Assembly (NCBI GenBank): GCA_002825465.1
Contig: PJER01000008.1
Span: 21,980-85,979 of the forward strand
Source of the DNA: Candidatus Thorarchaeota archaeon MP8T_1
GTDB lineage: Archaea; Asgardarchaeota; Thorarchaeia; Thorarchaeales; Thorarchaeaceae
Direction: 5' to 3'
DNA: 64,000 bases
Each line of letters starts with the position of its first letter. The stretch's first letter is position 1. Positions 16,495 to 25,883 of the stretch are shown here, piece after piece. A program made the translations under genes and the position numbers. The notes beneath the pieces were generated by a model, which worked only from the letters and a program-made list of their open reading frames with translations, searched no databases and was not told where the DNA came from.

Positions 16495-18246
16495 ATGGAA
16501 GAGCAAATTTGGCACAAAACGAGATGGCCACCTGGTGTAAAGAAGACTCTAAAGTACCCAGATAAGCCACTCTTTTCGTTGCTTGATAACGTTGCTGAGA
16601 AATTCCCAGATTCACCATCCACTTTGTGGTCAGGTGTAACGAGGACATTCTCAGAGGTCAAAGACCATGCGGACAGAATTGCTAATTTCTTGATCAGCAG
16701 GGGAATAAAGAAAGGTGACAGGGTCGGAATATTTCTACCAAACCTACCTCAATACCCACCGATTTTCTTTGGCATACTAAAGACTGGTGCGATTGCAGTA
16801 ACATGTAATCCATCATATACTGCAGGAGAGCTGAATTTCCAGCTCAATGACGCAGGAGTCAAGGCTGTTTTTTGTATGGATGACAAACGATTTACACCAA
16901 TGACATACAAGGCTATCGAAGGTACTGATGTTGATACTGTCGTTGTATGTAGTGTAAAGAGTTTCTTACCAAAGGCAAAAGCAGTTCTTGGAGGATTATT
17001 AGGCAAGATTCCAAAGAGCCCAGAATATCAAGAAGGAATCACATTCTTCTACGATGATATTGTGATAGAATATCCTCCTGAAGTTCCTGAAGTAAAAATC
17101 AACCCGAAAGATGATCTAGCATTAATTCTGTACACTGGTGGAACTACGGGAACGCCTAAGGGTGCAATGCTAACTCACAGCAATCTGTATTCAAATGTGA
17201 TGCAGATTGATGAGTGGGTTCAATTGATACCTCCTGGTGGCGGAAACCCAGAGAAACTAAAAGGTGGAGTGGATGTCTATGTTGGTGCCCTTCCATGGTA
17301 CCATAGCTATGGACTGACCCTCACCATGATTGCATCCTTCTTGATTGGAAGTGCTGTCATCTGTATTCCAGATCCACGTGCTGGAAAGCCTCCACTGACT
17401 GAACTTCTTGCAGATGTTCAGAAATACAAGGGAACAGTCATGCACTGTGTACCAGCCCTCTATGCAGGAATGGTAAATCATCCTAATGTAGCCAAATATG
17501 ATCTATCTTCAATCAAGGCTTGTGGGTCCGGTGCTGCACCTCTTCCCCCGGAGTTAGCTAAGAACTTCGAAGCAGCCACAGGGGCAATTGTGTTTGAAGG
17601 ATATGGTCTCACAGAAACATCACCGATGACTCATGCGAATCCATCGTTTACAGACCTACGTAAATTCGGATCTATTGGAGTACCAATTCCAGATACACAT
17701 GCTATCATCGTGGACATGGAAACCGGTAACAAAGTACTACCACAAGGTGAAACTGGAGAGATTGCGGTCAATGGACCTCAGGTGTTCAAGGGATACTGGA
17801 ACAAGAAGAAAGAAACCGCAGATGTCTTCCGTAAGATAGGTGGTAAGGACTACTTCTTGACAGGAGATATAGGTCACATCGATGAAGATGGCTTTTTCGT
17901 CATTTCTGATAGAAAGAAAGACATGGTCAATGTTGGTGGTCTCAAGGCATATCCACGTGAGATAGAAGACACCCTCTATGAACATCCATCTATTGCGATG
18001 GCAGCTGCCATTGGTGTACCTAAAGGTGATGATACTGGAAACGAGTTTGTCAAAGCCTTCGTTGTTCTCAAAGATGGACAATCAGCAACACCAGAGGAGA
18101 TTGTCGAATGGGCGAAAGACAAGCTTGCTGGATACAAGCGTCCAAGAGAAGTCGAAATCGTCAGCCAACTCCCGGTAAGTACTGCTGGAAAGGTTCTGAG
18201 AAGAGAACTTCGTGCTAAGGAACTTGAGAAGAGAGGTCTCGCATAG
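16495..18246 (+). CDS. AMP-forming long/medium-chain acyl-CoA ligase (copy 1)
   Basis: 583 residues. It has all core ANL-superfamily motifs: YTGGTTGTPKGA (P-loop), GYGLTETSP, TGDIGHIDEDG, and the C-terminal catalytic lysine in GKVLRRELR. It activates a carboxylic acid to acyl-CoA with ATP and CoA. The start is ATG 16495, with GGAGAGGAG just upstream; earlier in-frame ATG 16441 lacks such a site. The N-terminus matches the next gene, confirming the choice. A hairpin terminator follows at 18257. Chain length specificity cannot be read from sequence. Confidence 0.9.
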   Translation: MEEQIWHKTRWPPGVKKTLKYPDKPLFSLLDNVAEKFPDSPSTLWSGVTRTFSEVKDHADRIANFLISRGIKKGDRVGIFLPNLPQYPPIFFGILKTGAIAVTCNPSYTAGELNFQLNDAGVKAVFCMDDKRFTPMTYKAIEGTDVDTVVVCSVKSFLPKAKAVLGGLLGKIPKSPEYQEGITFFYDDIVIEYPPEVPEVKINPKDDLALILYTGGTTGTPKGAMLTHSNLYSNVMQIDEWVQLIPPGGGNPEKLKGGVDVYVGALPWYHSYGLTLTMIASFLIGSAVICIPDPRAGKPPLTELLADVQKYKGTVMHCVPALYAGMVNHPNVAKYDLSSIKACGSGAAPLPPELAKNFEAATGAIVFEGYGLTETSPMTHANPSFTDLRKFGSIGVPIPDTHAIIVDMETGNKVLPQGETGEIAVNGPQVFKGYWNKKKETADVFRKIGGKDYFLTGDIGHIDEDGFFVISDRKKDMVNVGGLKAYPREIEDTLYEHPSIAMAAAIGVPKGDDTGNEFVKAFVVLKDGQSATPEEIVEWAKDKLAGYKRPREVEIVSQLPVSTAGKVLRRELRAKELEKRGLA

Positions 18247-18256
18247 ACCTAGTTTA

Positions 18257-18289
18257 GCGGGAGAATATGCTCCCGCGTTTCTCTTTTTT
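18257..18289 (+). terminator. Hairpin terminator between tandem acyl-CoA ligases
   Basis: GCGGGAG (18257-18263) pairs with CTCCCGC (18270-18276) over a six-base loop, followed by TTTCTCTTTTTT. It separates transcription of the two ligase genes. Confidence 0.8.
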
Positions 18290-18428
18290 ATTGTAAAAAA
18301 CCATTCATTCTAATTTTGAATCATGATTAGGAATTTTGTTAGCCTCAAGAGATATCAGTCACCGTTACAATATGAAAAAGCTAAGCGTCATTCATTTTTT
18401 GAAAGGAAAAGAGAGGAGTAGAAATCTA

Positions 18429-20180
18429 ATGGATGAGATGTATTGGCAATCTGGACCAGCCTGGCCACAAAGAGCCCGAAAAATAATTGATTATCCGAAA
18501 GAACCACTGTATACAATGCTCGATAGATCTGCAGAGAAGAGTGGAGATTTACCATATACTGTTTTCATGGGAAAATCACAGACATTTTCAGAGGTTCATA
18601 AACACGCTGATCAAATTGCTAATTTTCTGGTAAGTAAAGGTATCAGGGAAGGAGATAGGGTAGCTATATTCCTACCTAACGTCCCTCATTTTCCCCCAGT
18701 ATTCTTTGGGGCACTAAAAGCAGGAGCAAAAGTTGTCACTTGCAATCCTTTGTATAAATCGGGAGAATTGAATTTTCAATTGCAGGACACTGGTGCCAAG
18801 ATTGTCTTTGTACTTGATCATCCTACTTTCACACCTACATGTTATGAAGCAATCAAAGAAACAAAGGTGCACACCGTTGTAGTCTGCAGTCTGAAACCTT
18901 TCCTCTCCAAGGCGAAAGCAATCATTGGAGGATTAATTGGAAAAATTCCTAAGAGCCCATATTATGAAGAGGACAAGACCGTGTTCTTTGATGAGATACT
19001 CGTCAATCACGAAGCAAAATCTCCCGCTGTCAAAGTAAATCCTATGGATACTGCGGTAATTATCTATACTGGTGGAACTACAGGATTTCCAAAAGGTGCA
19101 GAACTGACGCATTATAATCTTGTATCAAATATCCTTCAAATTACAGAGTGGGTCTATCTTGAGGAGGGAGAATCTACACAGTCGGGAGGAGTGCGGTATG
19201 GCGAAGAGGTGTTTGTCGGAGCAGTTCCTTGGTATCATTCTTATGGTCTGACTCTAACGATGTTGATGGCAACTTGGTTTGCAGGCAAGTTGGTATGTAT
19301 TCCTGATCCCAGAGCAGGAAAACCACCTCTCTCGGATTTACTTAGTGAATTAGAAAAAGAAAAAGGGACTGTCTTGAACTGCGTACCAGCACTCTATGCA
19401 GGCATAGCGAATCATCCAGATGTAGGAAAGTATAATCTCTCTTCGGTCAATATCTGTAGCTCTGGTGCTGCTCCACTTCCGCCAGAGGTGGCTAAAGCAT
19501 TCGAGGCGGTTACAGGAACATTGCTTTTCGAAGGATATGGTCTCACTGAGACCTCTCCTGTGACGCATATCAATCCAACTAACAGACAATTCAGGAAGTT
19601 TGGTTCAATTGGTCTTCCAATATCTGACACTATCTGCAAGATACTAGATATGGACACTGGAATGAAGGAAATGCCACTTGGAGAGAATGGTGAAATTGCA
19701 ATCCATGGGCCTCAAGTAATGAAACAATATCTAAAGAAACCTGAGGAAACTGCTTTGGTCATGCGAGAAATTAATGGAAAACGTTTCTTCCTCACAGGTG
19801 ACATTGGATACATGGATGAACAGGGCTATACCTACATCAGTGATAGGAAGAAACAGATGATCAATGTTGGTGGAATGAAAGCATACCCAAGAGAGATAGA
19901 AGATATCCTCTTCACTCATCCAAAAGTAAAGCTTGCTGCAGCAATCGGTCTACCAAGACGTGATGACCCATCTAATGAATATGTCAAGGCTTTCATTGTC
20001 TTGAAAGAAGGAGAAGAAGCAACTCCTGATGAGATCATTGAGTGGGCAAGAGGCAAGATGGCAGGATACAAGAGACCAAGAGAGGTAGCGATTGTAGATG
20101 AGTTACCAATGAGCAATGTGGGTAAGGTCCTCCGAAGAGAACTTCGAGAGATGGAATTGCAAAAAAATGCGAATGATTAA
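18429..20180 (+). CDS. AMP-forming long/medium-chain acyl-CoA ligase (copy 2)
   Basis: 583 residues, exactly the length of copy 1 once both starts are set by their GAGAGGAG sites. Motifs: YTGGTTGFPKGA, GYGLTETSP, TGDIGYMDEQG, GKVLRRELR. It aligns with copy 1 over the whole length with few gaps, so the pair arose by tandem duplication. The intervening terminator suggests separate regulation. Divergence in the substrate-pocket half may reflect different acids. A DUF998-type membrane gene follows 19 bases downstream. Confidence 0.9.
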   Translation: MDEMYWQSGPAWPQRARKIIDYPKEPLYTMLDRSAEKSGDLPYTVFMGKSQTFSEVHKHADQIANFLVSKGIREGDRVAIFLPNVPHFPPVFFGALKAGAKVVTCNPLYKSGELNFQLQDTGAKIVFVLDHPTFTPTCYEAIKETKVHTVVVCSLKPFLSKAKAIIGGLIGKIPKSPYYEEDKTVFFDEILVNHEAKSPAVKVNPMDTAVIIYTGGTTGFPKGAELTHYNLVSNILQITEWVYLEEGESTQSGGVRYGEEVFVGAVPWYHSYGLTLTMLMATWFAGKLVCIPDPRAGKPPLSDLLSELEKEKGTVLNCVPALYAGIANHPDVGKYNLSSVNICSSGAAPLPPEVAKAFEAVTGTLLFEGYGLTETSPVTHINPTNRQFRKFGSIGLPISDTICKILDMDTGMKEMPLGENGEIAIHGPQVMKQYLKKPEETALVMREINGKRFFLTGDIGYMDEQGYTYISDRKKQMINVGGMKAYPREIEDILFTHPKVKLAAAIGLPRRDDPSNEYVKAFIVLKEGEEATPDEIIEWARGKMAGYKRPREVAIVDELPMSNVGKVLRRELREMELQKNAND

Positions 20181-20199
20181 GGATAGGGAGATGTATAAA

Positions 20200-20832
20200 A
20201 TGGCGTCATGGAAAAGAATTAGCGCGTATCTAGGGATCGCTAGTGGAATGATCTTTGTCATTATCACATTCATAGCTATGGCAATTTATCCTGGAGGGTA
20301 TTCATTCTTTGAGTATCCTTTCAGTGCTCTGGGACTCACAGAAGTTGATGGTACTCCATCGATGTTGAGCTACTATTTGTTTTTGATAGCTTGTACTGGA
20401 GCAGCGGTCTGCTATGTACCTCTCTTCTTTGCAATGAGGACAGAATTTACAGACACGACCCTTCTCAAAGTGTTGAGTGGAATTGCTGTAATATTGGGAC
20501 TGGCTTCAGCACCTAATTTGTCAGCTCTTGCATTCTTTGCAGGAAACGTGTATCCGACAGAACACGGACTCACAACATTACTATTCTTTCTGCTTATCAC
20601 ATTTGGAATTTTCATCTATTCTATAGCGATATTCCTGAACAAAGAGTACTCACGGACATTTGGGTTAGTTGGGCTCATCGTAGCAGCTATTTGCTTCTGC
20701 TATGTTGGGGCTTTCTTCAGTCCATTATTTGGAGATTTATTTGGAACTGCATTATGGCAGAAAGTGTCAGTATATGCTCTGGTTCTTTGGTCAGCGTTTC
20801 AGGGATATTATCTATTGAAGGTGTTCGAGTAG
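20200..20832 (+). CDS. DUF998-family multi-pass membrane protein
   Basis: 210 residues with about six membrane helices. The pattern YPGGYSFFEYPFSALGLTEVDG followed by alternating helices resembles DUF998, a family of unknown function. The start is ATG 20200, with GGATAGGGAG nine bases upstream; an in-frame ATG at 20191 lies directly on that site. It probably reads through from the acyl-CoA ligase gene. Confidence 0.75.
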   Translation: MASWKRISAYLGIASGMIFVIITFIAMAIYPGGYSFFEYPFSALGLTEVDGTPSMLSYYLFLIACTGAAVCYVPLFFAMRTEFTDTTLLKVLSGIAVILGLASAPNLSALAFFAGNVYPTEHGLTTLLFFLLITFGIFIYSIAIFLNKEYSRTFGLVGLIVAAICFCYVGAFFSPLFGDLFGTALWQKVSVYALVLWSAFQGYYLLKVFE

Positions 20833-20951
20833 AGAGCTAAATTGACTAGAGTAAGGGAGTAGTTAATCAATCTGAGAAGTGAATAGTTTAAACGCGATTT
20901 TAGCTGAATATGTAATCAAACCAAATAGAGATCGTCTATCGGAGGGATATA

Positions 20952-21491
20952 ATGTCTAACTATGATGGTGGATTTCGTCTGAAATGTCCATCTTGTGGTG
21001 CAACGTATTGGTACTCATCTGATAATTTAGATGAGGAGGGGTCGGTTGAATGTCAAAATTGCGCAGGAAGAATCTTTGTTGATTCGATGCGACCTGATTC
21101 GGACTTTACTCATTCTGATTATGAGGCTATTCTACCGTCAAGAGAAACCAATCAATCAAGCGTTGAGGGGATGAAGATTAAATGTCCCAATTGCCAAGCA
21201 AGATACATCTACAAACAACATCAGATATTGGAAAATAACACTGTCCAATGTCAAAATTGCGGAATGACAATTGATGCAGTCGGAGAAGATGTCTTCATTT
21301 ACGATGAGCAGATAGAAAAAGAGGGGTCGATAGATGGGGTGTTGATATGCCTACTCCTCATCATTTTCCTATTTGTTCCGTGGATAATTGCAATTCCCGT
21401 TATTCTTTGTGTTATTTGCCTTCGACAGACTTCAAAAGGTAACCAACGTACAGTCGTTCCTCAGAGTGGCAAAGGACTTGATCCAAGATAA
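20952..21491 (+). CDS. Double zinc-ribbon protein with C-terminal membrane helix
   Basis: 179 residues. Two similar zinc ribbons, CPSCGATYWY...CQNC and CPNCQARYIY...CQNCG, each resemble the MJ0042-type finger. A hydrophobic C-terminal stretch (ICLLLIIFLFVPWIIAIPVILCVICL) anchors it. The 33-residue linker is acidic and polar. GGAGG at 20941-20945 precedes the start. Role unknown; such proteins may tether nucleic acid or protein partners at the membrane. Confidence 0.75.
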   Translation: MSNYDGGFRLKCPSCGATYWYSSDNLDEEGSVECQNCAGRIFVDSMRPDSDFTHSDYEAILPSRETNQSSVEGMKIKCPNCQARYIYKQHQILENNTVQCQNCGMTIDAVGEDVFIYDEQIEKEGSIDGVLICLLLIIFLFVPWIIAIPVILCVICLRQTSKGNQRTVVPQSGKGLDPR

Positions 21492-21511
21492 GAGTAAGAT
21501 ACCACCGTATT

Positions 21512-22036
21512 CTAGTTCTTTCCTGATTCAGACTCTTTGTGAGACTTCCCTAACTCAACATAGAGTCTTGCACCAACCATGAAGGCCTCTTTCATTCCGT
21601 CAGAAACCTCTTTGACAACCTTACCAGGAATTCCTAACACCAGACTTCCATCAGGGATAATTGTACCATTTGTTACCACAGACCCAGCTCCAATCACACA
21701 ATCGTTTCCAACCTTAGCACCATCAAGAACTATTGACCCCATGCCAATAACAGTGCGGTCTCCAATCTCACAAGCATGAATGACACAATTATGACCTGCT
21801 GTCACGTATTCACCAATGGTCGTTGGATTTGTCACTGTTGTATGAACCGTACAGTTATCCTGGATTGAGGTCCCCTTTCCGACTCTAATATAATTCATGT
21901 CAGCGCGCAATACAGCGAATTCCCAGATACTTGCATCTGCTGCAACCTCGATATCTCCAATCAAAGATGCTCGTGGAGAAACATATGCTTCAGGGTCTAC
22001 CTTGGGTTTCTTTCCATCAAATTCGTAGAGGCCCAT
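21512..22036 (-). CDS. Gamma-carbonic-anhydrase-like hexapeptide-repeat protein
   Basis: 174 residues. A left-handed beta-helix of hexapeptide repeats with the gamma-CA signature: VLRADMNYIRVGKGTSIQDNCTVH and the two further zinc histidines in AGHNCVIHACEIG. YrdA/CamH-like proteins of this size bind metal; carbonic anhydrase activity varies and is not assured. I prefer ATG 22036, which has AGGTG upstream and matches the usual family start; ATG 22063 is possible. Confidence 0.85.
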   Translation of the reverse strand: MGLYEFDGKKPKVDPEAYVSPRASLIGDIEVAADASIWEFAVLRADMNYIRVGKGTSIQDNCTVHTTVTNPTTIGEYVTAGHNCVIHACEIGDRTVIGMGSIVLDGAKVGNDCVIGAGSVVTNGTIIPDGSLVLGIPGKVVKEVSDGMKEAFMVGARLYVELGKSHKESESGKN

Positions 22037-22152
22037 AATGACACCTAAACTGGAGTGCGCCATTGGTCACTTTAAGATATCGTAATATCATTGTACATTT
22101 CTTGTTTTGTAGAAAGTGACTTAAAACTGACCACAGATTCTAAGCAAGTTGA

Positions 22153-22752
22153 ATGACTATGCCAATCACACCACTTCATTACCCATTTGCATTTTTGATT
22201 TCGAAGACAAATCGAAGATTGCAATTACCAGCATTGGTTGTCGGTTCTGTAATGCCTGACATAGAAGTTCCATTCATGTGGGTATTTTTCAGCTCTCTTC
22301 CAGATCACCTCTTTCTACATAGCTTAGTAGGTGCGGCAACTCTCGGAACACTACTTACGGTTCTCGTGACCCGATTTCTCTATGCACCAATCATGTCTAC
22401 ATTCTTTAGAGTAAATAGATTAGAATTGAATGAAGTCTGTAAGATTACACCCTGGTTAGTAGTGTCATCATTCATAGGTGTGATGTCACATTTAATCTTA
22501 GATTTCCCAATGCATTGGTATAACCCTATCCTATGGCCTTTGGTGAATCCTTTTGATATAATTGGACCATTGGTTCTTCTGTTCATGTCAACATATGATT
22601 TCATGAGTGCATACTGGATAGCTAATTTCTTGATGAATATTTCAATGATAATTCTGTGGATTGTAATCCTGTACAAACTTCGATCACAAGGAAAAATTTG
22701 GTCTAAGCACTGGATTGGAGAGCATGCATATGCAGGCATAGGAGCTACCTAA
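22153..22752 (+). CDS. DUF4184-like integral membrane protein
   Basis: 199 residues, multi-pass. Features PITPLHYPFAFL, GSVMPDIEVP, LHSLVGA and SHLILDFPMHW match the DUF4184/YdjM-type membrane family, where the Asp/His pairs suggest a metal-dependent hydrolase site in the membrane. A related gene is at 35955-36479. It ends in a four-base convergent overlap with the double-Lrp regulator gene. Confidence 0.75.
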   Translation: MTMPITPLHYPFAFLISKTNRRLQLPALVVGSVMPDIEVPFMWVFFSSLPDHLFLHSLVGAATLGTLLTVLVTRFLYAPIMSTFFRVNRLELNEVCKITPWLVVSSFIGVMSHLILDFPMHWYNPILWPLVNPFDIIGPLVLLFMSTYDFMSAYWIANFLMNISMIILWIVILYKLRSQGKIWSKHWIGEHAYAGIGAT

Positions 22753-23696
22753 CGAAATGGCACAAACCATTCTTCCAATGAAAGGTACGAGTGTGTGTCT
22801 AATACACACTCATTGTTATAGAGGTCTCTTAGAAATTGATTATAACTCGAGATATTCCGTGTGCGAATAGTTGCAAACAGACTATATTCTTCACTGGTAC
22901 GATATAGATCCCAGATATGCTCATCCTCTATTAGTTTTTTTACTAACTCATTTGCGGATCCAGGACTGACCTTCATGCGTATGAAGAATTTGAGTGGAAC
23001 ATTGATGAGATTGAAGTCTATATCGATTGAATATCCAACAATAGCACGTTTCATTGTAAGTTTATCAATTGCTTTTGAAACAGCGGATTGACTCATCTTC
23101 GGATTCATCAATTCTCCAATGTTAGCCTGTGAGAGTGGAAAGGGATGTTCATCTGTTGGTTCATAGCGATACATGATATCCAGAAGAGCAAGTTCTTTCG
23201 TGGTCATTGGTGCTCGAGGAATAGATGGTTGAATAATTCTGAAAAAATTCTTCTTATACGCTGTAAGAATTTGAACAAGATCGTATTTTCCAGCTCCCGA
23301 ACTTGCTACAACATGATCAACTTTATCGAGTAACTTTTCAAAATCTCCGTGAGAGTCAAATCTGAATGACCCCAGAAGAGAGTGATAACCTGAGATCCCA
23401 TCCAAGGATTCGAGTTCTTCCATCGCAAGTAATTTTTTACTAACATCTAGTTCTCGAGGATTACTCTTCATGAAGAGAATAGTCCCTCTTGCACCTTGAA
23501 CCAAGTTTGGATTTACGATAGTAGTATATGCTCGAATAACCCCACTTGTAGCTAATCCTTTTATTGTTCTCGAAACCCAATTTCGACTCTTACCCATCAT
23601 CTGTGCTATAAATCCAGGGCTGTTACGAGAATTACGAACAAGAGATTCTAATAGAACTCGTTCATCATCAGATAGAATAATTTGCATTTCTTTCAC
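22749..23696 (-). CDS. Two-domain Lrp/AsnC-like transcriptional regulator
   Basis: 315 residues holding two HTH units. The first (LLESLVRNSRNSPGFIAQMMGKSRNWVSRTIKGLATSGVIRAYTTIVN) and the second (LALLDIMYRYE...NIGELMNPKMSQSAVSKAIDKLTMKRAIVGYSIDI) are each followed by an alpha/beta segment like the RAM domain of Lrp. Total length is about twice that of one Lrp. It is divergent from ahcY across 69 bases, so it is a good candidate to control that gene and itself, perhaps sensing a methionine-cycle metabolite; that is inference. Confidence 0.75.
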   Translation of the reverse strand: MKEMQIILSDDERVLLESLVRNSRNSPGFIAQMMGKSRNWVSRTIKGLATSGVIRAYTTIVNPNLVQGARGTILFMKSNPRELDVSKKLLAMEELESLDGISGYHSLLGSFRFDSHGDFEKLLDKVDHVVASSGAGKYDLVQILTAYKKNFFRIIQPSIPRAPMTTKELALLDIMYRYEPTDEHPFPLSQANIGELMNPKMSQSAVSKAIDKLTMKRAIVGYSIDIDFNLINVPLKFFIRMKVSPGSANELVKKLIEDEHIWDLYRTSEEYSLFATIRTRNISSYNQFLRDLYNNECVLDTHSYLSLEEWFVPFR

Positions 23697-23765
23697 AACT
23701 ATTTTTTACAATCTATTCCAAATTAGAATGATATATTCATATACTTACTGGTTTATGTCTATCTC
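23697..23765. promoter_or_regulatory. Divergent promoter between Lrp-like regulator and ahcY
   Basis: AT-rich 69-base gap. A TATA-like stretch (GATATATTCATATAC, about 23731-23745) lies some 25 bases before the ahcY GTG, which suggests a leaderless or nearly leaderless transcript. TTTTTTACAATC near 23702 may serve the other direction. Confidence 0.45.
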
Positions 23766-25031
23766 GTGAAAAAAATGGCTGATTATAAGGTCAAAGACAT
23801 TAATCTTGCTGAAGAAGGCAGGAAACTAATTGATTATGCAGAGAAACATATGCCTGTTCTCATGCATCTTCGAGAGAAATACTCCAAGACTCAACCCTTG
23901 AAGGGAATGAGAATTGCAGGGTGTCTTCATGTGACCAAGGAGACTGCAGTACTTGTTGAAACACTGAGAGCTGCAGGTGCAGAGGTTGCGTGGTCAGGTT
24001 GTAATCCATTATCAACAAACGATATGGTTGCAGCGGCTCTTGCAGCAAATGAGGTGCCAGTCTTTGCTTGGCATGGTCTGAATACTGAGGAATACTACTG
24101 GTGTATCGAACAGACCTTGAAGGTCAAACCAACCCTCACACTGGATGATGGTGCTGACCTCATCTTTACACTGCACAATAAACACCAAGAATTGATACCT
24201 GAATTATATGGTGGATCTGAAGAAACCACCACTGGAGTCATACGAATTAGAGCAATGGCAGATGATGGAGCGCTGAAGTATCCAATCATGGCAGTGAATG
24301 ATGCTGATACAAAACACCTGTTCGATAATGTATATGGAACAGGTCAGAGTGTCATCGATGGTCTCCTACGAGCCTCTGCAATTCTCATTGCAGGAAAGAC
24401 CGTGGTCATTGGTGGTTACGGTTACTGTAGTCGTGGAATGGCTACCCGAGCAAAGGGTATGGGTGCAGATGTAATAGTCACAGAGGTTGATCCTGTACGA
24501 GCGCTTCAGGCTAGGATGGATGGGTTCCAGGTCATGAAGATGGATGATGCAGCACCCTTAGGAGATGTGTTCCTTACTGCAACGGGCATGAAAGATGTCG
24601 TTAAAGGATCACATATGAAGAAGATGAAGTCAGGATCAATCATGGGAAATGCGGGACATTACAATGTTGAAATAAATGAACCAGATCTACTTGCTCTCAG
24701 TAAGAGTAAGAAGAGGGTCAGACATGCTCTGGATGAGTATGAGACCAAAGATGGGCGATTCCTCTACCTACTTGGTGAAGGAAGACTTGTCAATCTGGCA
24801 GCTGCAGAGGGACATCCTTCTGAAGTCATGGATTTAAGCTTTAGCTCACAATTAAATGCAATGATTTGGATGTCCAAGAATGGTAAGGACCTCAAGCCAG
24901 CAGTCTATGAGTTTCCCAGTGAACTTGACAGAGAAACAGCACTTGCTAAACTCCATACGATGGGAATCACTATAGACAAGTGGACAGAAGAACAGGAACG
25001 ATATGCAAAGGCATACGCAGAAGGAACATAA
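23766..25031 (+). CDS. ahcY: Adenosylhomocysteinase (S-adenosylhomocysteine hydrolase)
   Basis: 421 residues. It shows the canonical SahH motifs: GMRIAGCLHVTKETAVLVETL, GAEVAWSGCNPLSTND, the substrate region DDGADL, and the NAD-binding GKTVVIGGYGYCSRGMA. It splits S-adenosylhomocysteine into adenosine and homocysteine using tightly bound NAD, relieving product inhibition of methyltransferases. The GTG start at 23766 has no clear Shine-Dalgarno; ATG 23775 is in frame. A terminator follows at 25041. Confidence 0.95.
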   Translation: MKKMADYKVKDINLAEEGRKLIDYAEKHMPVLMHLREKYSKTQPLKGMRIAGCLHVTKETAVLVETLRAAGAEVAWSGCNPLSTNDMVAAALAANEVPVFAWHGLNTEEYYWCIEQTLKVKPTLTLDDGADLIFTLHNKHQELIPELYGGSEETTTGVIRIRAMADDGALKYPIMAVNDADTKHLFDNVYGTGQSVIDGLLRASAILIAGKTVVIGGYGYCSRGMATRAKGMGADVIVTEVDPVRALQARMDGFQVMKMDDAAPLGDVFLTATGMKDVVKGSHMKKMKSGSIMGNAGHYNVEINEPDLLALSKSKKRVRHALDEYETKDGRFLYLLGEGRLVNLAAAEGHPSEVMDLSFSSQLNAMIWMSKNGKDLKPAVYEFPSELDRETALAKLHTMGITIDKWTEEQERYAKAYAEGT

Positions 25032-25040
25032 AGAGAGGAA

Positions 25041-25066
25041 AGTGGGATTTCAGATCCCACTTTTTC
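25041..25066 (+). terminator. Hairpin terminator after ahcY
   Basis: AAGTGGGAT (25041-25049) pairs with ATCCCACTT (25055-25063) over a five-base loop, followed by a T run. Confidence 0.8.
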
Positions 25067-25142
25067 AATCTAGAACAGCCCAAAGAATCTGACGTTGCTC
25101 TGTTCTTAATGATTAATTATCGAGAGGTAGAAAATCTCATTC

Positions 25143-25709
25143 ATGGAAAAAATAAAACTTGACCAGAGATTCTCCCCTTACCAGATGCCAAGTGTGATAA
25201 TCGGTACAATAATTGAGAATAAACCAAACTTCATGCTGTGTACATGGATAAGTCGTGTAAATCGAACACCTTCCATTTGGATGGTGTCAATCAATAGAAA
25301 GCACTTGACTATGGAGGGGATAAGGGAGAATGTCAGTTTTAGTATGAATTTCCCATCAATCGATCTTGTAGAGAAAGCAGATTATGTTGGAATAACCTCT
25401 GGAAGAAATAGTGACAAGTCTTCAGTTTTCAAAACATTCTATGGAGAAACAAATGCTCCAATGATTGAGGAGTGTGTTTTGAATATGGAGTTGGAAGTGG
25501 AGGAAATTATCGAACGCCCAGATCATTTTATTGTTCTAGGTAGATCAATCAATACATATGCAAGTCAACAGGTTCTAGTTGATAATAAGCCAGATATGAA
25601 GAAGATGAACCAGATTGTGTATACTGGCGCAGAAGGGCAACCATCATATTGGACAATTGGTGATAAAATAGGAGATGCATTCTCAATTGGAAAGGGGTTC
25701 AGGGAGTAA
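25143..25709 (+). CDS. Flavin reductase-like/flavoredoxin-family protein
   Basis: 188 residues of the FMN-binding split-barrel type: YQMPSVIIGTIIENKPNFMLCTWISRVNRTPSIWMVSINRKH, then ENVSFSMNFPS and DYVGITSGRNSDKS. Such proteins bind FMN and act in electron transfer or flavin reduction. Start is ATG 25143. It is flanked by terminators and so is probably transcribed alone. Physiological partner unknown. Confidence 0.85.
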   Translation: MEKIKLDQRFSPYQMPSVIIGTIIENKPNFMLCTWISRVNRTPSIWMVSINRKHLTMEGIRENVSFSMNFPSIDLVEKADYVGITSGRNSDKSSVFKTFYGETNAPMIEECVLNMELEVEEIIERPDHFIVLGRSINTYASQQVLVDNKPDMKKMNQIVYTGAEGQPSYWTIGDKIGDAFSIGKGFRE

Positions 25710-25836
25710 TTACAAATCCAATTTGGGTTCCAAGGCTTTCTAGAATTTATCTAGTAGATGCAATCACATAGCGGCAATGCCAATAGACAAGTAAACTGCA
25801 GAAAATAAAATACGCATTAGGCACAGAGCAGATGAT

Positions 25837-25867
25837 GGGGGACTCGCCCCCACATCCTCTTTTTTTG
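25837..25867 (+). terminator. Hairpin terminator in a gene-free gap
   Basis: GGGGG (25837-25841) pairs with CCCCC (25847-25851), extended by GAT/ATC arms, followed by CTCTTTTTTT. It lies 128 bases after the flavoredoxin-like gene, in a gap (25710-25883) where I find no coding sequence; it either ends a long 3' UTR or a small RNA. Confidence 0.7.
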
Positions 25868-25883
25868 TAGATCCATCACCGAA

